Source: Microbacterium flavum
GTDB taxonomy: Bacteria > Actinomycetota > Actinomycetes > Actinomycetales > Microbacteriaceae
Direction: 5' to 3'
Assembly: GCF_018717645.1 (NCBI RefSeq)
Contig: NZ_JAFLHG010000013.1
Coordinates: 40,959-104,958, forward strand
DNA length: 64,000 bases
The notes below the pieces were generated by a model. That model was not told the DNA's origin, did no database searches, and saw only the letters and a list, made by a program, of their open reading frames with translations. Position 1 is the stretch's first letter, and each line of letters begins with the position of its first letter. The position numbers were made by a program, and so were the translations under genes. This document shows, piece by piece, positions 56,671 through 64,000 of the stretch.

Positions 56671-57040
56671 CGGCATCGTGGTGGGCGGCTTCCTGATGGA
56701 AGCGCTCGCCGCGTACGCCGCTGAGCAGCCGAACCTCGACCTCGGCGGCGTGGTCGAAGCGTCGCAGTCGGCGGCCGCGCTGCCGTTCTTCCTGCTGTTC
56801 GTCGTCGGGAACATCGTCGGGACGGCGCTGCTCGCTCTCGCCGTCATCCTGTCGCGGGGTCTTCCGCGGTGGGCGGGGGCGCTGATTCTCGGCTGGCCCG
56901 TCGGCCACGTCCTGAACGTCTTCGGGGGGCTCGGCGAATGGTTCGCGGTCGGCGGCGGAGCGCTCGAGATCGCAGGTCTGTCCGTCCTCGCCGTCATTGC
57001 GCTGCGGACGAGCGACCGGGAGTGGGCGGCGCGCGGCTGA
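56671..57040 (+). pseudogene. Membrane protein, C-terminal remnant
   Basis: From the same junction the plus strand reads [22 protein letters not shown] and ends with helices [22 protein letters not shown] and [21 protein letters not shown]. The start of the first helix is cut. ATG 56696 could still give a 114-residue product with three helices, so it may not be dead. I do not recognise the full-length family with certainty. Confidence 0.6.
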
Positions 57041-57044
57041 GGCG

Positions 57045-57076
57045 ACCCGGCATCGGCGTTGGCGCCGATGCCGGGT
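57045..57076. terminator. 14-bp inverted repeat
   Basis: ACCCGGCATCGGCG and its exact reverse complement flank TTGG, between the membrane-protein remnant and the convergent glycosyltransferase. No U-tract; probably a shared hairpin terminator. Confidence 0.55.
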
Positions 57077-57168
57077 GCGCTCGCGCGCTCCTTGATGCAC
57101 AGCCACCCCGCCTCCGCGCGGGCTGTCGGCGGTCGTCGGTGGGCGAGGTCATGAGCCGAAGACTGCGG

Positions 57169-58428
57169 TTACTGGGCGAACTCCTCGAGGAGCGTCGCTG
57201 CCCGCTCCACCCCGCCCGCCGCGGCCATCGCGGCGGAGATCTCAACGGCCCGCACTCGAAAGGCGGGGTCGCCGAGCACCCGGTCGACGCCGGCGCGCAC
57301 GGCGGCCGGTCGTGGGCGTCCGGTCTTCAGGTTGACGCCGGCTCCCGCGGCATCCACGCGCCCGGCGACCTCCGGCTTGTCGAGGTCGCCGCCGGCCACG
57401 ACGAGGGGCCGGCCGTGCGAGAGCGCCGTCAGAACACCGCCCCAGCCCCCATTGGTCACGACGAGGTCCGCCCGCGGGAACAGCTCGTCGAACGGCAGCA
57501 GCGCGGCCGTGCGCGCGTTCGCGGGAATGGGGAACGACAGGGCATCCTCACCGCGGACACCGGTCGACGCGACGATCAACGCGTCGTCGTCGGCGAGGGC
57601 CTCCAGCGCCGGCCGGAGCAGGTCGTCGGGGTTGACGTTCTGCGTGCCCTGCGTGACGACGATCACGCGCCGCCCGTCGAGGTCGGGCCACCACGGTGGG
57701 TGCGGCACCGAGGCCGCGCTCGCGAGCCGGCCCACCCAGTGCAGGTGCGCAGGACGATCGGGCAGGTCGAAATCGAGCGCCGGCACTCCGGATGCCAGGA
57801 CGAGCTGCGCCGACCACACCTGACGCTCGAATCCGTCGCGTGTCTCGGGCAGCCCGATCGCCGCGCGGGCACGCGCGCTCGCGCGGTTGATGCGACCCGA
57901 CAGGGCGGGGATCAGAGCGCGCAGCGCCGCGTCACGGCTGCGCCCGAGCGCCGCCCGCCCGGGTCTCAGGCCGAGGCCCGGGGGCGGGCCCTGCTGCGAG
58001 ACGAGGTGCAGGGGCAGGATCGCGAGGGTCGCCCAGGGGCATCCGATGCTCTCCGCGATCACGCTCGGGGCGAGAGAGGCCTCGTCGCTCACCAGGGCAT
58101 CCCATGGCTCGCGGCCCCACTCCGCGCGCACGTCGTCGAGCTGGGCGGGCGCGGTCGCGATGAAGAGGTCCTCCATGTTGATCATGAGCTGCGCGAAGCC
58201 CTTCTTGCCCACGAGGCGGGGAAAGGTGGCCGGCAGGTCCTGCTCGTCGAAGTCGGGGGCCGCGCGCCACGGCACGAAGCGCGCGCCGGCCGCTTCGACC
58301 TGCCGGCGGAATGCGCTCCCCGTGTACAGGCGGACGTCGTTGCCGCGGGAGACGAGAGCGCCCGCAACCGCCGCCACTGGAGCGACGTGTCCCGAGAAGG
58401 GCATCGCTGTGAGAAGGAACCGGGCCAT
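57169..58428 (-). CDS. UGT/MGT-type glycosyltransferase (GT-B, GT1-like)
   Basis: 419 residues from ATG 58428. N-terminal RFLLTAMPFSGHVAPVAAVAGALVSRGNDVRLYTG is the acceptor-domain start of GT1 enzymes; VVTQGTQN and LFPRADLVVTNGGWGGVLTALSHGRPLVV form the nucleotide-sugar binding motif. Similar enzymes glycosylate macrolides, flavonoids or other small molecules. No adjacent biosynthetic genes indicate the acceptor. Confidence 0.9.
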   Translation of the reverse strand: MARFLLTAMPFSGHVAPVAAVAGALVSRGNDVRLYTGSAFRRQVEAAGARFVPWRAAPDFDEQDLPATFPRLVGKKGFAQLMINMEDLFIATAPAQLDDVRAEWGREPWDALVSDEASLAPSVIAESIGCPWATLAILPLHLVSQQGPPPGLGLRPGRAALGRSRDAALRALIPALSGRINRASARARAAIGLPETRDGFERQVWSAQLVLASGVPALDFDLPDRPAHLHWVGRLASAASVPHPPWWPDLDGRRVIVVTQGTQNVNPDDLLRPALEALADDDALIVASTGVRGEDALSFPIPANARTAALLPFDELFPRADLVVTNGGWGGVLTALSHGRPLVVAGGDLDKPEVAGRVDAAGAGVNLKTGRPRPAAVRAGVDRVLGDPAFRVRAVEISAAMAAAGGVERAATLLEEFAQ

Positions 58429-58596
58429 CGTGGGCTCCCTTGCTCTCGGGCTTCGATGCTCATGGTGCACCCGGAAGGGGACTCCGCGCATCCGTGTCAG
58501 CACCGAGCTGTTCCGCTCGCGTCGCTCCGCCCGGGTGCCGGGGGCGTGGCTCATCCTCACGGGACGCCGTGCTCCCTGCGCTGACCGCACCCCGCA

Positions 58597-58653
58597 TGTC
58601 CCACTTGTGGTCGTTTCCGCGGTCAGAATACGACCGAAGGTGGGACGAGGCCC
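58597..58653. repeat. Degenerate intergenic palindrome (GTCCCACTTGTGGTCGT type)
   Basis: GTCCCACTTGTGGTCGT near 58597 is matched, with about three mismatches, by ACGACCGAAGGTGGGAC ending near 58646. It has a 16-nt loop and lies in the 300-bp gap between two minus-strand genes. It looks like a repeated extragenic palindrome whose right arm has decayed. Confidence 0.4.
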
Positions 58654-58710
58654 GCACGGAGTGGGACGAGGCCCGCACGGAGTGGGACGAGGCCCGCACG
58701 GAGTGGGACG
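58640..58710. repeat. Tandem 21-bp repeat, three copies plus a partial
   Basis: The unit GTGGGACGAGGCCCGCACGGA occurs at 58640-58660, 58661-58681 and 58682-58702, followed by the first 8 bases again. The copies are identical. The first overlaps the right arm of the palindrome above. No gene spans it convincingly, though the frame is open as WDEARTE repeats. Confidence 0.9.
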
Positions 58711-58728
58711 CCGCGGGAGCTGCGGGGA

Positions 58729-59232
58729 TCAGCAGACGATCTTGCCGTGGTTCATGATGTCGTCATCCGGCGTGTCCTTGGTGACGAGGGACTTCAGCAT
58801 GCCGGCGGCCATGGCGATCTTGCCCTTCGAGGGCTCCCAGAACTCGGTCACCTTCGGCGTCACCTTCAGGAGCACGATGCCGGGGGTGTCGATCCCGTCC
58901 TCGAACCAGATGTCGAGGGAGGGCGAGTACAGCTCCTCCATCTTGGCGCGGTCGTGCACCACCGCAGCCGACCCGCCGACGGAGACGTAGCGCATGCCCT
59001 TCGCGTCGCAGTACGACAGCCCGACGTCGCGGTGCTCGCGGGCCTCATCGACCTTCTCGGTTTCCTCCGACGTGAAGAACCAGATGTCGCCGGCGTCGTC
59101 CATCTGCCGCGTGGACATCGGCCGAGAGACGAGGTGGCCGTCATCGTCCACCGTCGTGAGCATCGTGAAATCGATGTCCTCCACGAGCTCCTTGACGTGG
59201 GCGAGGGCTTCGGGACCGGTGATCTCTGTCAT
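58729..59232 (-). CDS. Pyridoxamine 5'-phosphate oxidase-like general stress protein
   Basis: 167 residues from ATG 59232. Split-barrel flavin-binding fold: DFTMLTTVDDDGHLVSRPMSTRQMDDAGDIWFFTS and SYCDAKGMRYVSVGGSAAVVHDR, with SLDIWFEDG and KVTPKVTEFWEPSKG. This matches the general stress protein 26 subfamily of PNPOx-like proteins. Cofactor and substrate are not certain. Confidence 0.85.
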   Translation of the reverse strand: MTEITGPEALAHVKELVEDIDFTMLTTVDDDGHLVSRPMSTRQMDDAGDIWFFTSEETEKVDEAREHRDVGLSYCDAKGMRYVSVGGSAAVVHDRAKMEELYSPSLDIWFEDGIDTPGIVLLKVTPKVTEFWEPSKGKIAMAAGMLKSLVTKDTPDDDIMNHGKIVC

Positions 59233-59334
59233 GGTCCGAGGCTTCCATCCACGTCTCGAGCCGCGGCAGGGGCTTGACATGGACCGGTCGCCGTGCGCCA
59301 CCCGCCGTTCACCCCGGCATGTCAGGCTGGGGAC

Positions 59335-60378
59335 ATGAACGGCAGCTCCACCCAGATTCCCGCGTCGGTCACCGACGACATCCGGTCCGTGATCGAGGAT
59401 GCCGGGATCGAGAGCGATCAGGACCTCATCGCGCGGATCCTCGCCACCGGCATCGGGCTCGGCCTCGACGACACGGACCGGCTCGACCTGAAGATCACGT
59501 CCGCCGCCCTCACCGAGATGCGCGCCGCGTTCCGCCTGTTCGCCCCGTTCCGCGGCATCCCCAAGGTCACGATCTTCGGCTCGGCGCGCACGCGACCCGA
59601 CGACCCGCTGTATCGGGCCGCCGCCGCTGCTGCCGGTGCGCTCGCCGAGGAGGGCTGGCTGGTGGTGACAGGTGCCGGCCCCGGCATCATGCAGGCCGCG
59701 GCCGAGGGCGCCGGACCCGACCACTCACTGGGCGTGAGCATCCGTCTGCCGTTCGAGGAGAAGCCCAACGCGGTCATCTCGAAGAACGCCCGGAACGTGG
59801 CGATGAAGTACTTCTTCACCCGCAAGCTCATGCTCGTCAAGGAGTCTCGCGGGTTCATCTGCGTGCCGGGCGGGTTCGGCACGCTCGACGAGATGTTCGA
59901 GCTCCTCACCCTGCAGCAGACGGGCAAGGCCGACCCGACTCCGATCGTCCTGCTGGACCGCCCCGGTGGCGACTTCTGGTCCGGCCTCGGACGTTTCGTC
60001 GACGAACACCTGATCCCCTCGGGCGTCGTCTCGCCGGATGATTTCGACCGGGTCCTCGTGACGGATTCGGTGGATGCCGCAGTGGCGGAGATCACCGGCT
60101 TCTACCGCAACTACGACTCGCTGCGATGGGTCAAGGGGCGGCTCGTCCTGAGGCTCCGCCACGCACCCACGGAGGCTGAGCTCGCCGAGCTGAACACGCG
60201 GTTCGGCGACCTCCTCGTCGACGGACGGATCGAGGCATCCGGGCCTGTCAAGGCGGAGGTGGCGGACGGCGACCGACTGGACCTCGCCCGCATCGTGCTG
60301 CGGCTGAACCAGTTCAAGGTGGGAGAGCTGCACCGCCTGATCCGGGCGGTGAACGCGCTCCCCTCGACGCGCGGCTGA
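59335..60378 (+). CDS. LOG-family (TIGR00730-like) nucleotide-binding protein
   Basis: 347 residues. VTIFGSARTRPDDPLYRAA, VVTGAGPGIMQAAAEGAG and VPGGFGTLDEMFELLT (PGGxGTxxE) are the LOG motifs. The protein is longer than cytokinin riboside 5'-monophosphate hydrolases (about 190), with extra N- and C-terminal helical regions. It may hydrolyse nucleotide monophosphates. CAGGCT ends 6 nt before the ATG. Confidence 0.85.
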   Translation: MNGSSTQIPASVTDDIRSVIEDAGIESDQDLIARILATGIGLGLDDTDRLDLKITSAALTEMRAAFRLFAPFRGIPKVTIFGSARTRPDDPLYRAAAAAAGALAEEGWLVVTGAGPGIMQAAAEGAGPDHSLGVSIRLPFEEKPNAVISKNARNVAMKYFFTRKLMLVKESRGFICVPGGFGTLDEMFELLTLQQTGKADPTPIVLLDRPGGDFWSGLGRFVDEHLIPSGVVSPDDFDRVLVTDSVDAAVAEITGFYRNYDSLRWVKGRLVLRLRHAPTEAELAELNTRFGDLLVDGRIEASGPVKAEVADGDRLDLARIVLRLNQFKVGELHRLIRAVNALPSTRG

Positions 60379-60385
60379 GTCGGGC

Positions 60386-61201
60386 TCAGAGCCGGGCGTA
60401 GCGCGCTCGGAAGAAGAGGAACACGCCGTACGCGACGAACCCTGCGCCCACCACGCCGACCAGAAGTGGGCCGAGGAAGAGCCCGTGGAGCTTGTCGAAG
60501 GCATCGTCGAGCCCACCCGCCTGTGCCGCGTCCGCGGTGACCGCCGCGACGATGAGCAGCACTCCGACCACCGCGAGGGCGATGCCCTTGGCGATGTAGC
60601 CGACGATGCCGAGGCCGGTGACGAACGGGCCGATGCCGCCGGAGGGGATCGACATCTTCTTCTCGAAGGAGCGGAGGATGCCCATCACGACGAATGCGAT
60701 CCCGCCGGCGGCGATCCCGAGGCCCACCGCGCCGAGCAGCAGCGGACCGCCGGGGAGGGAGAGCGCATTCCTGCTCGCACCCTCCGCAACGGCGTTGCCG
60801 TCCGTGCGGGCGCCGAGGGCGACGGATGCGGCGACCGTCCCGAGCGCCGCGAAGACGACTCCCTGACCCCATTCGGAGATACGTCGACCCCATCCCGCCG
60901 CCTGCGCCTTCGCGTCGCCCGACGCGCGCAGCAGGAACCCCTCGACGAGGTGGTACAGGCCGAGCGCCCAGAGCAGCACCGCCAGGCTCCAGAGCACGAG
61001 GATGCCGAGCGGCGCGCCGGCGATCGCGCGGAGGGCCCCGGACTGGTCGGCCTCACCCGACCCGCCGACGGCGAGGCTCAGGACGAGGATCCCGATGAGC
61101 ACGTGGACGAGTCCGGATGCCGCGTAGCCTCCGCGGGCGAGGACGCGGACCAGCGGGCTCGAGGAGACGGAACGTGCGGCGCTGCGCGCGGCATCCGCCA
61201 T
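60386..61201 (-). CDS. DUF1206 membrane protein
   Basis: 271 residues with six helices in three similar pairs, each of the form GYAASGLVHVLIGILVL, WGQGVVFAALGTVA and GLGIVGYIAKGIALAVVGVLL, the internal triplication of DUF1206. Function unknown. Its ATG overlaps the acetate-transporter stop by one base (TGATG), so they are coupled. Confidence 0.88.
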   Translation of the reverse strand: MADAARSAARSVSSSPLVRVLARGGYAASGLVHVLIGILVLSLAVGGSGEADQSGALRAIAGAPLGILVLWSLAVLLWALGLYHLVEGFLLRASGDAKAQAAGWGRRISEWGQGVVFAALGTVAASVALGARTDGNAVAEGASRNALSLPGGPLLLGAVGLGIAAGGIAFVVMGILRSFEKKMSIPSGGIGPFVTGLGIVGYIAKGIALAVVGVLLIVAAVTADAAQAGGLDDAFDKLHGLFLGPLLVGVVGAGFVAYGVFLFFRARYARL

Positions 61202-61803
61202 CAGGACTCGATGTCCGCGCTGCCCGCGATCCAGGGCCGCCCGAGCGGGATCACGTGGCGCCCCATGGTGCGCCAGTAGAACTTCTCGATCAGCATGTAG
61301 GTCGCGAGGGCGGATGCCGCGATGAGGAACCACGCGCCGACGACGCCGAACCCCTCGCCTCCGCCGAACGCGCCGGCGGATTCGAGACCGAGGCCGATGC
61401 CGACGCAGATGAGGGTCACCGGAAGCACGGTGTTGTGCATCGACCCGGCCACGGCGAAGCCGAACGCGAGGATCGAGAAGATCATCATGAACAGCGGCTT
61501 GGCGGGACCGGAGACCTCGAAGAAGCCGAGCTCTCCGCCGAGGAGGAAACCGGGCATGCAGATCCAGTACCACCCGAACGCGTTGTAGACGATGAAGTGG
61601 AAGTCGTCGCCGATGAAGTACGACAGCATCCCGGCGGTGACCTGGACGATGCCGCCGAACGCCGCGCCGACCCAGAAGACGGCGCTCTCGTTCTGCACGC
61701 CGAGGTGTGCGAGCTGTGCCGTGAGGGTCGCGATGACGAAACCGAGCAGGCCGATCAGGCCGGGATCGGCGGTCGTGGCGTCGGGGCGGCGAGCGGTGCG
61801 CAT
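61201..61803 (-). CDS. Acetate/succinate uptake transporter, GPR1/FUN34/YaaH (SatP) family
   Basis: 200 residues with six helices. ADPGLIGLLGFVIATL corresponds to the NPAPLGL signature; FIGDDFHFIVYNAFGWYW and FEVSGPAKPLFMMIF follow. It moves acetate or succinate, fitting the isocitrate lyase encoded at 49833. First gene of a two-gene operon with the DUF1206 protein and divergent from nusA. Confidence 0.85.
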   Translation of the reverse strand: MRTARRPDATTADPGLIGLLGFVIATLTAQLAHLGVQNESAVFWVGAAFGGIVQVTAGMLSYFIGDDFHFIVYNAFGWYWICMPGFLLGGELGFFEVSGPAKPLFMMIFSILAFGFAVAGSMHNTVLPVTLICVGIGLGLESAGAFGGGEGFGVVGAWFLIAASALATYMLIEKFYWRTMGRHVIPLGRPWIAGSADIES

Positions 61804-61933
61804 GCGCTCACGATACCCACCGGGCGGGCGCGTGCGGCGGCTCTCGTCCGGAGATAATCCTCGCGGCATCCGGTAAAGTCGTGAGGATGGTGCGACGGAA
61901 TCCGTCCGCCGAGAGCTGAATAGGGAGGAACCT

Positions 61934-62923
61934 GTGGACATCGATCTGGGACTGCTGCGTACGGTCGAGCGTGAGAGGGAGATCCCTTTCGAAGAACTCG
62001 TGCGCATCATCGAGCAGGCCATCCTCACCGCCTACGCGAAGCACACCTCGCCCGACGGCGAGCTGCCCGAGGGTGCGCGTGCCGTGCTCGACCGCAAGTC
62101 CGGCCACGTCGCCGTCTTCGTGCCGCTCATCGATGAGACCGGCGCCGTCATCGGCGAGGAGGAGTCGACGCCGGAGGACTTCGGTCGCATCGCCGCCTTC
62201 GCCGCGAAGCAGGTCATCAGCCAGCGCCTCCGCGATATCGCCGACGACGCCATTCTGGGCGAGTTCCGCGGCAAGGAGGGCGACATCGTCGCCGGCGTCA
62301 TCCAGCAGGGTCCGAACCCGCGCATGGTGCACGTCGATCTCGGCACCGTCGAGGCGATCCTCCCTCCTGAGGAGCAGGTCGCGGGGGAGCAGTACCCGCA
62401 CGGCGGTCGCCTCCGCGTCTACGTGACCTCCGTGTCCAAGGGGCTGAAGGGTCCGCAGATCACCGTGTCGCGCACCCACCCCGGCCTCGTCCGCAAGCTC
62501 TTCGCCCTCGAGGTGCCCGAGATCGCCTCCGGCCTCGTCGAGATCATCTCGCTGGCGCGGGAGGCGGGTCACCGCACCAAGATCGCCGTCACGGCGACGG
62601 ACCCCTCGATCAATGCGAAGGGCGCCTGCATCGGTGAGATGGGCCGTCGCGTGCGCGCGGTGACCGAGGAGCTCGGCGGCGAGAAGATCGACATCGTCGA
62701 CTACGACCCGGAGCTCGCGAAGTTCGTCGCCAACGCCCTGTCGCCCGCCAAGGTCACCTCGAGCTTCATCCTCGACGCGAACACGAAGGCCGTGCGGGCC
62801 CTCGTTCCCGACTATCAGCTGTCGCTCGCGATCGGCAAGGAGGGGCAGAACGCCCGCCTCGCCGCGAAGCTCACGGGGGCCAAGATCGACATCCAGCCGG
62901 ATTCGATTCTCGAGGACGCCTGA
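61934..62923 (+). CDS. nusA: Transcription termination/antitermination factor NusA
   Basis: 329 residues from GTG 61934 (GGGAGGA upstream). N-terminal RNAP-binding domain, S1 domain (GDIVAGVIQQGPNPRMVHVDLG), then KH1/KH2 with THPGLVRKLFALEVPEI, GACIGEMGRRVRAV and AIGKEGQNARLAAKLTGAKIDI. The C-terminal acidic repeats of E. coli NusA are absent, as in actinobacteria. TAAAGT at 61874-61879 is a likely -10. rimP, often first in this operon, is not here. Confidence 0.97.
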   Translation: MDIDLGLLRTVEREREIPFEELVRIIEQAILTAYAKHTSPDGELPEGARAVLDRKSGHVAVFVPLIDETGAVIGEEESTPEDFGRIAAFAAKQVISQRLRDIADDAILGEFRGKEGDIVAGVIQQGPNPRMVHVDLGTVEAILPPEEQVAGEQYPHGGRLRVYVTSVSKGLKGPQITVSRTHPGLVRKLFALEVPEIASGLVEIISLAREAGHRTKIAVTATDPSINAKGACIGEMGRRVRAVTEELGGEKIDIVDYDPELAKFVANALSPAKVTSSFILDANTKAVRALVPDYQLSLAIGKEGQNARLAAKLTGAKIDIQPDSILEDA

Positions 62924-62934
62924 CCGGGGGTAAG

Positions 62935-63186
62935 ATGGAACCCGTTCGAACGTGCGTGGGATGCCGCGCGCGCGCTCCTCGGTCCGCCTTGCTGCGGGTC
63001 GTCGAACGGGACGGAGCACTCGTCGCAGACGAGGACGCCGTCCTTCCCGGCCGGGGCGCGTGGGTGCATGACACGGACGCGTGCGTGGAGGCGGCCATCC
63101 GTCGACGGGCCTTCGGGCGAGCGCTGCGAGTGTCCGGCACGCTGGACACGCAGACCATTCATCACAACCACCAGCGAAAAGGCTGA
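62935..63186 (+). CDS. ylxR: YlxR-family RNA-binding protein (DUF448)
   Basis: 83 residues. RTCVGCRARAPRSALLRVV at the N-terminus and GRGAWVH are the YlxR hallmarks. Lies 11 nt after nusA and before infB, as in most Gram-positive nusA operons. It may act in translation or as a nucleoid-associated regulator. Confidence 0.93.
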   Translation: MEPVRTCVGCRARAPRSALLRVVERDGALVADEDAVLPGRGAWVHDTDACVEAAIRRRAFGRALRVSGTLDTQTIHHNHQRKG

Positions 63187-63278
63187 ACGGCTATGGACGC
63201 AAAGTGAACGGCTCGAAATGAGACCCGTCCGCAAGTAGCGGTCCGCCCTGTCCGGGGTGGGCCCCAGACAGGAGAAAT

Positions 63279-64000
63279 GTGGCAAACCCACGTGTGCACG
63301 AGATCGCTTCCGAGCTCGGCGTCGACTCGAAAGTCGCCCTCGCGAAGCTGAAGGAACTCGGCGAGTACGTCAAGAGTCCTTCGTCGACGATCGCGCCCCC
63401 GGTGGCGCGCAAGCTCCGGACCGCCCTCGAGGCGGACGGCGCAGGGTCAAGCGCCGCGGCGACCGCCCCGGCATCCCCCTCGAAGCCCGCCGCGTCGTCG
63501 CGCCCGACGACCGGCGCCCGCCCCGGTCCGGCGCGCCCTGCGGCCCCGACTCCGGGACCCCAGGCTCCGGCCGCCGCCACGCCGGCGTCGGCCGCGCCCG
63601 CGACTCCCGAGCCGGCGGCTGCTGCTCCCGCTCCGGCGGCTGAGAAGAAGCCGAAGGCAGACGCCGCGCCGCAGGCAGGGACCGCGTCCCCGGCCGCGCC
63701 GAAGGCGCCGGCCGAGGGGAACTCCGCGTCCGACGGGAAGACGGAGGGCGGCTCCTCGGCGCCGACCCCCGGCCCCGCCGCGCCCGCGGCGCCCCGTCCC
63801 GGTGGGGCTCCGCGCCCCGGCAACAACCCCTTCGCCTCGGCGCAGGGCATGGGTCAGCGTCCCGCGGGCCCGCGTCCCGGCAACAACCCCTTCGCCTCGG
63901 CGCAGGGCATGGGCCAGCGTCCGACCCCCGGGAGCATCCCGCGCCCGCAGGCTTCGCGCCCCGGCGCGCCCCGCCCCGGAGCCCCGCTCCCGGGCGGCGC
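63279..64000 (+). CDS. infB: Translation initiation factor IF-2, N-terminal part (runs off window)
   Basis: From GTG 63279 with AGGAG upstream. [35 protein letters not shown] is the IF2N domain (residues 2-36), followed by a long Ala/Pro/Gly disordered region. [18 protein letters not shown] occurs twice in tandem at about 63820-63930. The GTPase domain lies beyond the window. Confidence 0.96.
   Translation, partial: MANPRVHEIASELGVDSKVALAKLKELGEYVKSPSSTIAPPVARKLRTALEADGAGSSAAATAPASPSKPAASSRPTTGARPGPARPAAPTPGPQAPAAATPASAAPATPEPAAAAPAPAAEKKPKADAAPQAGTASPAAPKAPAEGNSASDGKTEGGSSAPTPGPAAPAAPRPGGAPRPGNNPFASAQGMGQRPAGPRPGNNPFASAQGMGQRPTPGSIPRPQASRPGAPRPGAPLPGG

Noticed and set aside
58640..58710. 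Tandem repeats as a possible CRISPR array
   Set aside because: The copies are contiguous with no spacers, and no cas genes are nearby.
63811..63930. Direct repeat in infB as a mobile element
   Set aside because: It encodes a repeated [18 protein letters not shown] in the disordered linker of IF-2, where such repeats are normal.

Overview
The window is about 70% G+C, densely coded on both strands, with many GTG starts. The gene set (SigK/RskA with a fasciclin lipoprotein, SenX3-RegX3, GlnR, CarD, MutT1, fused IspDF) points to a high-GC actinobacterium of the Microbacteriaceae, most likely Microbacterium. It is a chromosomal stretch: no phage genes, transposases, rRNA or CRISPR were seen. Two tRNA genes are present, Lys(TTT) and Thr(TGT).

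Layout. 1-4.8 kb: end of an MmpL-type transporter, a nicotinamidase-like hydrolase, a cold-shock protein, a fatty-acid desaturase, a frameshifted small membrane protein and a NIPSNAP-like protein. 4.8-7.4 kb: tRNA-Lys, a fasciclin lipoprotein, and divergent sigK-rskA. 7.4-9.2 kb: an unknown protein, a candidate structured RNA, pabC. 9.2-31.4 kb is dominated by phosphate biology: pstSCAB, a single-module peptide synthetase of the Pls (epsilon-poly-lysine synthetase) architecture with an M1 peptidase, a phosphopantetheinyl transferase, mutT1 and ppk. It also holds glnR, a folate-binding YgfZ protein, a FUSC-like protein, a methyltransferase, gpmA, phoU and senX3-regX3. 31.4-42 kb: carD, ispDF, cysS, rlmB, a DUF4032 protein, an orphan ugpC-type ATPase and a DsbA-fold membrane protein. 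42-56 kb: tRNA-Thr, a UBP zinc finger, a fused anthranilate synthase behind a Trp-rich leader peptide, ispG, benE, aceA, an RNB exonuclease, proS and three related lipoproteins. 56-64 kb: an apparent deletion scar, a glycosyltransferase, a LOG-family protein, an acetate transporter, and nusA-ylxR-infB (infB runs off the end).

How it fits together. Four 11-nt-period direct repeats related to GTTCACC (PHO boxes) lie upstream of pstS, the Pls-like gene, ppk and phoU. The PPTase needed to arm the carrier domain of the synthetase lies downstream of ppk-mutT1 on the same strand, so carrier enzyme and activator both sit behind PHO boxes. The adenylation pocket read by hand (DAESIGTVVK) resembles the lysine code. 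The most interesting hypothesis is therefore a phosphate-starvation-induced, membrane-bound cationic-peptide synthetase with its own PPTase and an overlapping M1 peptidase.

A second cross-cutting feature is promoter layout: many genes have a TANNNT -10 box ending 6-7 nt before the start codon, the signature of leaderless mRNAs. All functions are inferred from sequence alone; no searches were run.
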